NCBI GenBank assembly: GCA_021846685.1
Contig: JAJZWL010000003.1
Coordinates: 1 to 64,000 of the forward strand
DNA from: a bacterium
GTDB taxonomy: Bacteria > Patescibacteria > Dojkabacteria > JAKAPS01 > JAJZLI01
Direction: 5' to 3'
Length of the DNA: 64,000 nt
Shown: positions 49,983-59,900 of the stretch, piece by piece
How the letters are laid out: each line of letters begins with the position of its first letter
Numbering within the stretch: the stretch's first letter is position 1
Translations under genes and position numbers: made by a program
Notes under the pieces: model-generated
The model's input: only the letters and a program-made list of their open reading frames with translations
Told to the model about the DNA's origin: nothing
Databases searched by the model: none

Positions 49983-50288
49983 ATGGCAAACCCTTTTTCT
50001 CAAGCAAAAGATCTATATAAATTACAAAGTGAAGCTAGAAAGCTTCAGAAAGATTTAGAGTCAAAAATATTTAAAGGTGAATCTAAAAAATCTTTAATTA
50101 AAATTTCTTTAAATGGTACTGGAGAAATAATGGATCTAGAGGTTGATGATATATTATTTGATAAAGATAGAAAGGCCGACTTCATAATACACATTAAAGA
50201 AGCATACAAAGATGCACAGAAAAAAATTGCGAAAGATATGTCTAAAGACATGGATCTTTCAAAATTAAAAAATATGATGGGTATGTAA
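49983..50288 (+). CDS. ybaB: YbaB/EbfC nucleoid-associated protein
   Basis: This 101-residue dimeric DNA-binding protein has the Lys/Gln-rich helix and the central GTGEIMDLEVDDILF strands of the family, with a Met-rich end. It lies between dnaX and recR, its usual place. A TATAAT at 49951-49956 gives it a possible own promoter. Confidence 0.93.
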   Translation: MANPFSQAKDLYKLQSEARKLQKDLESKIFKGESKKSLIKISLNGTGEIMDLEVDDILFDKDRKADFIIHIKEAYKDAQKKIAKDMSKDMDLSKLKNMMGM

Positions 50289-50294
50289 TTGTTT

Positions 50295-50906
50295 ATGGAT
50301 AATAAAACTCCTATTTCTATTTTATCTGAAGAATTTTCCAAATTGCCTGGTATAGGTAGTAAAACTGCAATGAGAATGGCATACTTCTATGTACATCATA
50401 AACATAATATACAGCCATTAATTAATGCTCTCGAAAAAGTATCTAGTAATTTAGATAAATGCGTTATTTGCAATATTATTACTAATAAAAATAGTAATCC
50501 TTGTCAATATTGTGCCGATGAAATGAGAAATAAGAATTTAATTTGTATTGTTGAAAATGATACTGATGTAGAACATATAGAAAAATCTAATTCTTTTAAA
50601 GGTGTATATCATATTTTAGGAGGACTAATATCTCCTTTATCAAATATTTCATCTAATGATATAGAATTATTATCATTAAAGAAAAGATTAGATGGAAGTA
50701 CAGATAATTTTGAAATAATTATTGCTACAAATTTTACTACAGAAGGAGAAGCGACGGGTTTATTTATAAGACAATATTTGAAAGATTTTAATAATATAAA
50801 ATTTTCTAGGCTTGCCAGTGGTCTTCCTTTTGGTTCTAATCTTGAATATGTAGATTCTTATACAATAGGGAAAGCCATAGATAGGAGGATTGAGTATGAC
50901 AGTTAG
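50295..50906 (+). CDS. recR: Recombination protein RecR
   Basis: This 203-residue protein works with RecO and RecF to load RecA. It has a helix-hairpin-helix (KLPGIGSKTAMRM), a four-Cys zinc finger (CVIC/CQYC) and a Toprim domain (LICIVENDTDVEHIE, then YHILGGLISPL). The ATG at 50295 fits the family start better than an in-frame TTG at 50289. It overlaps cysS by 11 bp. Confidence 0.95.
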   Translation: MDNKTPISILSEEFSKLPGIGSKTAMRMAYFYVHHKHNIQPLINALEKVSSNLDKCVICNIITNKNSNPCQYCADEMRNKNLICIVENDTDVEHIEKSNSFKGVYHILGGLISPLSNISSNDIELLSLKKRLDGSTDNFEIIIATNFTTEGEATGLFIRQYLKDFNNIKFSRLASGLPFGSNLEYVDSYTIGKAIDRRIEYDS

Positions 50907-52281
50907 ATTGAATGACTCTTTTTCAAATATTAAAGATTTTAATCCAATAGAAAATAATAAAGTTAAGATTTATACTTGTGGTCCAACAGTACAAAGTTAT
51001 ATCCACATCGGTAATCTTAGAGCTTATATTCTTTCTGACATATTAAAGAAATCTCTACAATATATTGGTTTTGAGATAGATGATGCAATGAATATTACAG
51101 ATGTTGGTCATTTAACTACAGATGGAGATGAGGGGGAAGATAAATTAGAAAAAAAATCAAAAGAAGAAAATATTTCGATAAATAATATTATAGATAGGTA
51201 TACTAATTATTTTTATCAGACTATTGCCAGGATGAATGTGACTAAAACTTCAAAGATGTATAAAGCTTCGGAGACAATAGATACTCAAATCGAAATGATT
51301 AAGATTTTAGAAAAAAAAGGATTTGCCTATAAAACTACTACTGGTGTTTATTTTGATATTTCTAAATTTAAAGATTATTCAGATCTTATTAATCAAAAAA
51401 GTAAAGACCAGAAAAAAGTTTCTAGAAATACTGTAGTTGAAGATAAGACAAAAAAGAATGCGCAAGATTTCAGGTTATGGCAAACGGCATACCCAGAGCA
51501 TATTATGCAATGGGATAGTCCTTGGGGAAGAGGTTTTCCAGGATGGCATATTGAATGTTCTGCTATTATTTATAAAGCATTAGGAGAAAATATAGATATA
51601 CATACAGGAGGAATAGATCTCAGGAATACTCATCATGTTAATGAAATAGCTCAGAGTAAGTCTGCATTTGGGGGAGAGTTTGTTAATCATTGGATTCATA
51701 ACGGTATTGTATTAATAGATGGTGTGAAGATGTCTAAAAGTTTAAATAATATATATAAAATAGAAGATATTGAGAGTAAAGGGTATAATATTTTATCGTT
51801 AAGATATTTATATTTGAATGCTCATTATTCAATTCCTATCAATTTTACATTTGAATCTTTGAAATCTGCAGAGAATGCTTTAAATAGAATATATAATTTT
51901 ATTAAAATTAATAAAAATCTTTATCAAAAAGACAGTGTCCCAAATGAAAAATACAAATTAAAATTTATTGAACAGATAGAAAATAATATAAATACTCCTG
52001 GAATGTTGGATGTGTTATGGGGTGTTATTCGGGATACTAAATTAGATATATCAGAGAAGTTAATTACTATATTAGATTTTGATAGGGTTTTATCTTTAGA
52101 TTTTGAGAAATATTTTAATATAGATATCCCTGAGGATATAATTGGTCTATTAAATAAAAGAAATATTTTAAGGAGCGATAAGCAGTGGAAAGAGTCTGAT
52201 GAGATAAGAGATGTAATTAATGAAAAGGGTTTTAGAATTATAGATTTAAAAGATAAATCTTTTGTAATAAAGAATGGATAA
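50896..52281 (+). CDS. cysS: Cysteine-tRNA ligase
   Basis: This 461-residue class I synthetase has the zinc Cys in YTCGPTVQSYIHIGNLR, where HIGN replaces HIGH as is normal for this family. Further signatures are GWHIECSAI (second zinc Cys), HTGGIDL and KMSKSLNN. The ATG at 50896 is preferred because AGGAGG lies seven bases upstream. Its last 8 bp overlap the next gene. Confidence 0.96.
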   Translation: MTVRLNDSFSNIKDFNPIENNKVKIYTCGPTVQSYIHIGNLRAYILSDILKKSLQYIGFEIDDAMNITDVGHLTTDGDEGEDKLEKKSKEENISINNIIDRYTNYFYQTIARMNVTKTSKMYKASETIDTQIEMIKILEKKGFAYKTTTGVYFDISKFKDYSDLINQKSKDQKKVSRNTVVEDKTKKNAQDFRLWQTAYPEHIMQWDSPWGRGFPGWHIECSAIIYKALGENIDIHTGGIDLRNTHHVNEIAQSKSAFGGEFVNHWIHNGIVLIDGVKMSKSLNNIYKIEDIESKGYNILSLRYLYLNAHYSIPINFTFESLKSAENALNRIYNFIKINKNLYQKDSVPNEKYKLKFIEQIENNINTPGMLDVLWGVIRDTKLDISEKLITILDFDRVLSLDFEKYFNIDIPEDIIGLLNKRNILRSDKQWKESDEIRDVINEKGFRIIDLKDKSFVIKNG

Positions 52282-53611
52282 AAAAATTAAAGATAAAATA
52301 TCTAAAGATATATATGACATTTCTTACACATTAAAATCTAAAGGTTTTAATGTGTATTTAGTAGGTGGATCAATAAGGGATATATTCCTTAATAAGGATA
52401 TTGATGATTATGATTTAGCAACTGATGCTACTCCTGATCAGTTAAAAAAAATTTTTCCTAAAGCTATTTTATTTGGAGAAAAATTTGGAACAATAATGTT
52501 AATAATTGATAATAATAGAGTAGAAATTACTACACTTAGGAAAGAATCAGATTATGATGATGGGAGGCATCCATCTAAAGTTTCTTTTATTAAAGATATA
52601 AATGAAGATTTAAAAAGGCGTGACTTTACCGTAAATGCAATAGCTTTTGATCTAATAAATTTTAATATTATAGATCTTTTTAATGGAGAAGGTGATATTA
52701 CAAAAAAAATAATAAGAGCAGTAGGAAATCCAGATGCAAGGTTTGAAGAAGATGCATTAAGATTATTGAGAGCAGTTAGATTTTCTCTAAAATTAGGATT
52801 TAAAATAGAGCAGAATACATATAATTCAATTAAAAAGAATGCTCACTTGATTGAATTTATTTCTAAAGAAAGAGTAAGAGATGAATTTTTGAAAATTATT
52901 TCTGGGGATAATTCATCAAAAGGTATAGAATTATTAAGAGAGACAGGACTTCTACAATACATAATGCCAGAATTGTTAGTATGTGTAGGTGTAATACAAA
53001 ATAAATTTCACTCTTTAGATGTATATAATCACTTATTACTCTCAATGGACAAAGCTGATGAGAAAATTAAATTGGTAGCATTACTTCATGATATAGGAAA
53101 ACCTCAAACAAAGGAGGGTGAACATTTTTTTGCACATGAAAAAGTTGGAGCTGATATTGCTAGAAATATATTGACTAGATTGAAATTCCCAAAAGAAGAG
53201 ATATATATGACTTGTAAATTAATTCAATTGCATCTCTTTTTTTATAATGATAGCTGGTCAGATGGAGCAGTAAGAAGGTTTTTAAGAAAAGTGGAAGATG
53301 ATAAGTCTTTAGAATTATTATTTTTATTAAGGGAAGCTGACGAAAAAGGAAATCCTATATCAACTTATGATTTTAATAATTTAGAGAAATTAAAAAAAAG
53401 GATTCAAAAAATTAAAGAAAAAGATAGATTTATGAGTATAAAAGATTTAAAAATTAATGGTTATGATTTAATGAAAATTGGGTATCAAAAGGACAGATTT
53501 TTAGGAGAGACTTTAAATCTTTTATTAGATGCTATAATAGAAGATCCTAGTATAAATACCAAAGAAAGTTTATTGGCTATTGCTAAGGATAAATTAGATC
53601 ATTTTGTATAA
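52274..53611 (+). CDS. cca: CCA tRNA nucleotidyltransferase with HD domain
   Basis: This 445-residue enzyme adds or repairs the 3' CCA of tRNAs. The head has VGGSIRDIFL and the metal-binding DDYD, then RRDFTVNA. A C-terminal HD phosphohydrolase domain shows LLHDIGKP. Nine of the ten tRNA genes in this window lack an encoded CCA, so the enzyme is needed. Some homologues act as poly(A) polymerases, and sequence alone does not exclude this. Confidence 0.92.
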   Translation: MDKKIKDKISKDIYDISYTLKSKGFNVYLVGGSIRDIFLNKDIDDYDLATDATPDQLKKIFPKAILFGEKFGTIMLIIDNNRVEITTLRKESDYDDGRHPSKVSFIKDINEDLKRRDFTVNAIAFDLINFNIIDLFNGEGDITKKIIRAVGNPDARFEEDALRLLRAVRFSLKLGFKIEQNTYNSIKKNAHLIEFISKERVRDEFLKIISGDNSSKGIELLRETGLLQYIMPELLVCVGVIQNKFHSLDVYNHLLLSMDKADEKIKLVALLHDIGKPQTKEGEHFFAHEKVGADIARNILTRLKFPKEEIYMTCKLIQLHLFFYNDSWSDGAVRRFLRKVEDDKSLELLFLLREADEKGNPISTYDFNNLEKLKKRIQKIKEKDRFMSIKDLKINGYDLMKIGYQKDRFLGETLNLLLDAIIEDPSINTKESLLAIAKDKLDHFV

Positions 53612-53614
53612 TAT

Positions 53615-54658
53615 ATGTCTTTAAAAGTTGGAATAGTAGGTATCCCTAATGTTGGAAAATCAACATTATTTAATGCTTTAACAAATAATGCAGTACCATC
53701 TGAAAATTTCCCGTTCTGTACTATAGATCCAAATGTGGGGATAGTATATGTTGATGATGATAGGTTAACTCAGATTAATGAGATAGTGAAATCAAAGAGT
53801 GTTGTTAAAGCAGATATAACATTTATTGATATAGCTGGTCTTATTAAAGGTTCTTCTAAAGGAGAAGGATTGGGTAATAAATTTTTATCACATATTTATG
53901 ATATTGATTTGATATTAGAGGTTGTAAGAGATTTTAAAAATGATAGTATTATTCATATTGAAAATTCTATTGATCCTAAAAGGGATATAGATATAATAAA
54001 GACAGAATTAATATTAAAAGATTTAGATACATTAAAGAAATTAAAAGAAAATTCATCAAAAGAACTTAAAAAAGATCCTACTTATAGTCAGGATATATTA
54101 ATATTTAATAAGTTAGAAGAAATATTAGATAAAGGTGATTTGATTTTCAATCATGATTTTAGTATTAGCGAAAAGATAGTTTTAAAAAAATATAATTTTT
54201 TAACCAATAAAAAATTTATATATTTATATAACTCAGAGGAATATCAATCTCATATTGATGGAAATTCTATTTATATGAATATATTATTTGAATATGAACT
54301 TTCTAAGATGTCTGAAGAGGAGAAACAGTTATTTATGGAAGATTTATCTATCAAAAGTGCAGGGTTAAGTATATTAACTAAATTTGCATTTGATAAGGTG
54401 GGATTGCAAGTATTTTTTACAGCAGGAGAGAAGGAAGTTAGATCTTGGGTTATTAAAAAAGGTACTAATGCACCAGATGCTGCATCTGTAATTCATACTG
54501 ATTTTAAAAAAAATTTCATAAAAATGGAAGTAGTATCTTTTGATGATTTTATAAAATTTAAAGGTTGGAATAATGCAAAAGAAAATGGAGCATTAAAAAT
54601 AGTTGGATCAGATTATATTTTGAACGATGGAGATGTAATAATAGTAAGACATTCTTAG
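53615..54658 (+). CDS. ychF: Obg-like ATPase YchF
   Basis: This 347-residue P-loop protein has G1 GIPNVGKSTLFNAL, the DIAGLIKGSSKGEGLGNKFL switch region and a C-terminal TGS domain ending in DGDVIIVRHS. YchF prefers ATP to GTP and associates with ribosomes. It is a little shorter than E. coli YchF (363). Confidence 0.95.
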   Translation: MSLKVGIVGIPNVGKSTLFNALTNNAVPSENFPFCTIDPNVGIVYVDDDRLTQINEIVKSKSVVKADITFIDIAGLIKGSSKGEGLGNKFLSHIYDIDLILEVVRDFKNDSIIHIENSIDPKRDIDIIKTELILKDLDTLKKLKENSSKELKKDPTYSQDILIFNKLEEILDKGDLIFNHDFSISEKIVLKKYNFLTNKKFIYLYNSEEYQSHIDGNSIYMNILFEYELSKMSEEEKQLFMEDLSIKSAGLSILTKFAFDKVGLQVFFTAGEKEVRSWVIKKGTNAPDAASVIHTDFKKNFIKMEVVSFDDFIKFKGWNNAKENGALKIVGSDYILNDGDVIIVRHS

Positions 54659-54701
54659 GATTCATTCATTATTAATCTTTTAAGAATAGTATATTAATTA
54701 T

Positions 54702-55114
54702 TGGAGATGGTGGGAATCGAACCCACATCCATGAAGATATATGTATATATGGAATTACAAGTTTATCAATTTAATTTAAATTATCATTTTTATATTGACA
54801 AATCTATGATAATTTTAATATTTAGAGAGTTATGTTTTCGTGTTATAGTCCAATATTAAGAACTAACAACCTTGAGCTTGATATTGTTTAAGCAAGATAA
54901 AACTTACAAGCATATGTCTCATCTTACTCTAAGTTTATTATGCTAAACTTAGATTGTATTGTGGAACAGCAAGTTTTGCTTTTAAATTAGCAAAAAATTC
55001 AGCCACTTTACTTTTTGTATTATTTACATTTATTGTTTTAATAATTTTTAAAAGATTATCAAACTTTACTTGCTATATATACATCTATTTTTCTTGTCAA
55101 AACCGGTCATCCCC
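54702..55114 (-). ncRNA. ssrA: Transfer-messenger RNA (tmRNA)
   Basis: On the minus strand the 5' end GGGGATGACCGGTTTTGACA pairs with the 3' end CATCTCC plus discriminator A, and the T arm GGGTTCGATTCCC is intact. Length is 413 nt, one-piece and non-permuted. The tag frame ends ...KLAVPQYNLSLA followed by two TAA codons (54935-54940). The likely resume region is near 55019-55027, giving a tag of about 28-29 residues, longer than the usual 8-15. CCA is not encoded. It rescues ribosomes with SmpB, which is not in this window. Confidence 0.93.
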
Positions 55115-55206
55115 TAGTTTCTTAAGATTAATGTAAAAACGGATATATAAGTATATATTATATTATAAAAGGGCAAAATATAACAACTTTTAATTATATC
55201 ATAATT

Positions 55207-55803
55207 ATGGTAATCTTTCAATTAGGTATGTTTAATAATAAAAGTCATAAAGGGAGTATTAATTTGTTAAATAATATAGAAGAACCCAGGGATTCTTCTG
55301 AATTATTTTATACGTGGGTTGTGAATTATGGTAGATATATATTAATAGGTGTTGAAATTATAGTTATTATAGTTTTTGTATCAAAAATATTAGTTGACCA
55401 AGAGTATAATTATGCAATTTCCACATCATATAGTATGCAAAGCAAATTTAAATCAAAATCACTTCAGAACAAGGTGAATTTAATAACTAGTTATCAAAAT
55501 AAAATGAGTACAATTGTTGGTTTATCTCAAGTTAGGTTTAATTATGAATATACCCTAAATAAGATATTAACACTAATTCCTAAAGGAATTAGTGTGCAAT
55601 CAATAGATATTCAATATAATAATTTTAATATTGTAGGGGTTTCTAATAATTATAATTCATTACAAAAATTATTAGATAAATTTAAGTCAGACAGTAAAGA
55701 CTTTAGTAAAGTATATTTGCCATCTTTGTCTAATTCAGTTAATTTAAATCAAACTAATAATGTATCATTTTCTTTGTCTGGTAATATTAATTTAAAGCAT
55801 TAA
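55207..55803 (+). CDS. PilN-like type IV pilus assembly protein
   Basis: This 198-residue bitopic protein has a cytoplasmic start containing INLLN, the PilN motif that binds PilM (here NLLNNIEEP near 20), a transmembrane segment (about 44-63), a coiled-coil stretch and an alpha/beta domain (LTLIPKGISVQSIDIQYNNF). The gene downstream is PilO-like, which supports the call. pilM, pilB and pilC are not in the window. Confidence 0.7.
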   Translation: MVIFQLGMFNNKSHKGSINLLNNIEEPRDSSELFYTWVVNYGRYILIGVEIIVIIVFVSKILVDQEYNYAISTSYSMQSKFKSKSLQNKVNLITSYQNKMSTIVGLSQVRFNYEYTLNKILTLIPKGISVQSIDIQYNNFNIVGVSNNYNSLQKLLDKFKSDSKDFSKVYLPSLSNSVNLNQTNNVSFSLSGNINLKH

Positions 55804-55812
55804 TTGTATTTT

Positions 55813-56463
55813 ATGGAGTATTTGAATATAAAAAAAACTAGGGATTATTTTACTACTAAATTTCAAAATAAAAGATATAGATTCTATTATTATTTGACTT
55901 TATCTTTAATAACTATATTAGTATTCATTGTATTTGCAATATATCCCACTATTAATCAAATATTTCAAGAATTAAATACAATTACTATAATTAATGGTCA
56001 AAATACGCAAATGCAAAGTAGATATAGTGAAATAAATAGTACTTATAGTCAATATAAAACTTTAGTTGTTCCGAATAAAGAGATATTTTCCAATTCACTT
56101 CCTAATAATAAGAATACTGGTTATATATTTGCTAATTTATATCAAATTATGAAAAATAATAATTTGAGTCTAAATACTATATCTTTTAATTCTTCTTCTC
56201 ATTTATCAAGTATAGAACCTCTTTTCCCAATTGTTGCCAATAGTAGTTTAGGTATATTTAATATATCAATTTCTTCCTCAGGAACATATAACTCATATTT
56301 ATCTTTTTTGTCGACATTATCTAAGTATCCTCAAAAAATATTAGTTTATAACTTATCTTTTTCACCAAATTCACAAAATTCTTCCGTTAATGGAGTTTCT
56401 GTGAGTAATTTGTTAAAAACTCAAGGAAGTGTAAGTTTTGAGGCGTTGGTATTTTATTATTAG
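55813..56463 (+). CDS. PilO-like type IV pilus assembly protein
   Basis: This 216-residue protein has a basic start, one transmembrane segment (about 29-50), a predicted coiled coil (about 55-90) and a Ser-rich alpha/beta domain (about 110-216), the architecture of PilO. Sequence identity to known PilO is not evident by eye. The ATG at 55813 is chosen over a TTG at 55804. It follows the PilN-like gene closely, and together they would form the inner-membrane alignment complex. Confidence 0.6.
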   Translation: MEYLNIKKTRDYFTTKFQNKRYRFYYYLTLSLITILVFIVFAIYPTINQIFQELNTITIINGQNTQMQSRYSEINSTYSQYKTLVVPNKEIFSNSLPNNKNTGYIFANLYQIMKNNNLSLNTISFNSSSHLSSIEPLFPIVANSSLGIFNISISSSGTYNSYLSFLSTLSKYPQKILVYNLSFSPNSQNSSVNGVSVSNLLKTQGSVSFEALVFYY

Positions 56464-56472
56464 TTAAAAAAT

Positions 56473-56718
56473 ATGAAAAAAGTATTAAGTATAGTAATTT
56501 TAACTTTTGTAGTAGTGTTATTGTGGATAGCATTTTCGATATATTCTATATATATAAAGAAAGAGTCACTAATTAATGTCCCTCAGTCATATATGCAATC
56601 ATTTAATACTCAAATGTATAGTTCTCAGTTTAAAATATTATTGAAAAATCAAAGTTATTTATGTGTGACTAAAGAGTTTAAATCAAAAAAATGTTTAAAT
56701 TCAAGTATTGTTAATTAA
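56473..56718 (+). CDS. Small membrane-anchored hypothetical protein
   Basis: I do not recognise this 81-residue protein. It has an N-terminal transmembrane segment (about 4-28) and a short exported domain with two Cys (about 64 and 74) that could form a disulfide. It sits 9 bp after the PilO-like gene and in the place of a third pilus-operon gene such as pilP, but it shows no PilP sequence signal. Confidence 0.6.
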   Translation: MKKVLSIVILTFVVVLLWIAFSIYSIYIKKESLINVPQSYMQSFNTQMYSSQFKILLKNQSYLCVTKEFKSKKCLNSSIVN

Positions 56719-56770
56719 TATAAGGAATAAATTGATTTTCAAAACTCTCAATATATTAACAATAGAGTTG

Positions 56771-56799
56771 TTGACAAGAATAATTTATTATGTTAGTAT
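56771..56799 (+). promoter_or_regulatory. Promoter of rpoBC
   Basis: TTGACA (56771-56776) and TAGTAT (56794-56799) are 17 bp apart. A 6-bp inverted repeat AACTCT/AGAGTT (56743-56769) sits directly upstream of the -35. The leader to rpoB is about 110 nt and A+T-rich, with no further structure I can support. Confidence 0.6.
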
Positions 56800-56916
56800 A
56801 AAATTTAGTTTTCTTAACTTATGTTTTAATGAATAAAGCTTCATTGTTATTTTTGTTTCTTTTATGTTAATCTCTTAGTTGAGTTAATTTTTTTTTGTTT
56901 TAGATAAATTATATAC

Positions 56917-59900
56917 ATGGATAGACTAAATCTTTCAACTATTTACCACGAAAATAATAAGATTTTTGATTACCCAGATTTAATAGAAGCACAAGTAAGA
57001 TCATATGATTTGTTCCTTGAGGAAAATATAAAATCTTTGTTTGATGAAATAAACCCAATTGTAGATAATACAGGGAAATTATGGGTTTTAGAATTTTTAG
57101 ATTATAGATTTGGTGATATTACTAGATCTTCTAAAGAAGCTATTAGAAAGGGGTTAAGTTATGTAAGGCCTTTGTATTTTAATGTTGAATTAACTAATAA
57201 GGTTACTGGTGAAGTTAAGCAGCAAGAGTTGTTTATAGCTGAATTACCAATAATGACGGAATCTGGTAGTTTTATTATTAATGGTCATGAAAGAGTTGTA
57301 ATTCATCAGATAGTTAGGGCAGAAGGTGTTTTGTTCACTGAAAATGGAAAAGCATTTAATAAGCAAAGGTTATATTCTGCAAAGCTAATAACTGCTATTG
57401 GTCCTTGGGTAACTTTTGAAGTTAACAAGCATAATGTAATGTCATTAAAATTTGCTCCTAGAAAGAATAAAATTTTAGTTACTACTTTATTAAGAGCTTT
57501 GGGGTATTCCACAAATTCAGATATTTTAAATTTATTTTCTGATGTAGATAATAATCAAGACAGGAAATTTATAGAATCAACTTTGGTTAAAGATCCTACT
57601 CATAATCATACTGAAGCAGTATTGGAAATTTATAGAAAGATAAGACCTGATATCTCAGTTAATTATGATAATGCATTAGCTTATATTAACAGTTTGTTTT
57701 TTAATCCGAGAAAATTATATTTAGGAAAAACTGGAAGATATAAGTTAAATAAAAAATTAGGATTTGATAGACCTTTAGATAAAGATAATTATGTTTTATT
57801 TAAGGAAGACATAGTAGCTATTGTAAAGAGATTGATAGAGGTAAGTAATGGAGTTATACCTGCAGATGATGTAGATTCTCTAAGTAACAGAAGGGTTAAG
57901 AGTGTTGGTGAATTATTATCAGATTATATTAGGGTTGGAGTAAGAAGAGTTGAAAAAATTGTTAAAGATAGGATGAGTATAATGTCTACTGATGAATTAT
58001 TAACTCCTTCTATGCTTATAAGTGCAAAACCTTTTGTTTCTGTTATTAATGAATTTTTTGGTAGTAGTGCTGTTTCTGTATCTATGGATCAAGCTAATGT
58101 ACTAAGTGAGATTAGTAATAAAAGAAGAGTTACTGCTGGAGGTCCAGGTGGATTAACTAAAGAGAGTGCTACTTTCTCAGTTAGAGATATGCATTATTCT
58201 CAATATTCTAGATTATGTCCTGTTGAAACTCCTGAAGGACAACATATAGGTATAGTAAATCACTTAAGTATTTATGCAAGAATTAATGAATATGGATTTA
58301 TAGAAACTCCTTATGAAAAAGTCTTAAATACAGTTTCTTTTGATTCAAATAAGCTTTTAAATAGAATTTTAAGGGCTGACTTGAAGGTAGGGAATAAGGC
58401 ATATAAATCTGGGGATGTAATTAATTCTGATTTATCAAAAGTAATTATAAAGGATAAATTAAAAGATATATTGGTATTACCATATCTTTCTGGAGATATA
58501 GAATATTTTGATGCAGATGAAGAATTTAATTTTATTATTGCTAGTTTGAATACTAAAATAGATTCTCATGGGAATATATTAGATAATATATTAGAAATTA
58601 GATCTAAAGGAGATTACTCTTTGGGCACATCTACAAGTATTAATTATATCGAGGTTTCGACTACTCAAATAGGAGGAGTTTCTTTAAATTTGATACCTTT
58701 TGCTGCAGGTAATAAAGCAGATAGAACTTTAATGGGATCTAATATGCAAAAGCAGGCAGTGCCTTTGCTTACTCCAGAAGCTCCAATCATAGGAACTGGA
58801 GTAGAAGGTATTGTTGCTCAAAATTCTCATAGGTCATATTTTGCTAAAGATGATGGAGTAGTAGAGTATGCTGATTCTAAAAGGATTAGTGTTCAATATA
58901 AAAATAAAAATTCTGATAAAGAAACTTATTTTGCAGACAAATTTATACCTACTAATAAATCAACTTCTTTTTCTCAAAAGGTAATTTTGAATAAAGGAAC
59001 TAGTTTTAAAAAGGGAGATGTATTAGTTGATGGTCCTAGTATAAGTAATGGAGAATTAGCTCTAGGTAAGAATTTATTAGTTGGATATATGATGTATGAA
59101 GGTTATAATTATGAAGATGGAATTGTAATTTCAGAAAGGTTAGTTAAAGAAGATGTATTGACCTCTGTACACGTTAAATGTTATACGCACGATATAAAAG
59201 AGACTAGATTGGGTCCTGAAATGACAACTAGGGATATCCCTAATGTATCGTTAACTTCTTTAAAAGATTTGGATGAAAATGGAATCGTTAGATTAGGTGC
59301 TTATGTAGAGTCAGGAAGTATTCTTGTTGGTATAGTAGCACCTAAGGGTGAAGTAGAACTTACTGCAGAAGAAAAATTATTAAGATCTATATTTGGAGAT
59401 ATAGCTAAGGATGTTAGGGATAATTCATTGAGAGTTCCTAATGGTGAATCTGGAGTTATAACAGATATTGAGATACTAGAGAGAGAAGATGATTCTAATA
59501 AATTATCACCAGGTGTCATAAAGCAAATTAAAGTATGGGTTGCTAGAACTCATAAGATAGGATTAGGTGATAAATTATCAGGAAGATTTGGAGATAAAGG
59601 TGTAATATCAAAAATACTTCCAGTAGAGGATATGCCTTATTTAGAAGATGGTACACCTTTAGATATATTGCTTTCTCCTTCTAGTATAACTAGAAGATTA
59701 AATTTTGGGCAATTGCATGAAATACATTATAGTAAGATTGCAAAAAAAATTGGAAAAAATTTAGCATTTCCTATTTTTTCTCAAATTGATGAAAATAAAT
59801 TAGAAAATCTTTTAAAAGATAATAATATTAAACCAGAAGATATTGAGGATAAAGTCTCTTTGTATGATGGTAGAGATGGTTCTAAGTTCCAAAATAAAAT

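Noticed and set aside
54954..55136. 60-codon plus-strand frame after ychF
   Set aside because: It is antisense to the tmRNA tag region and acceptor end.
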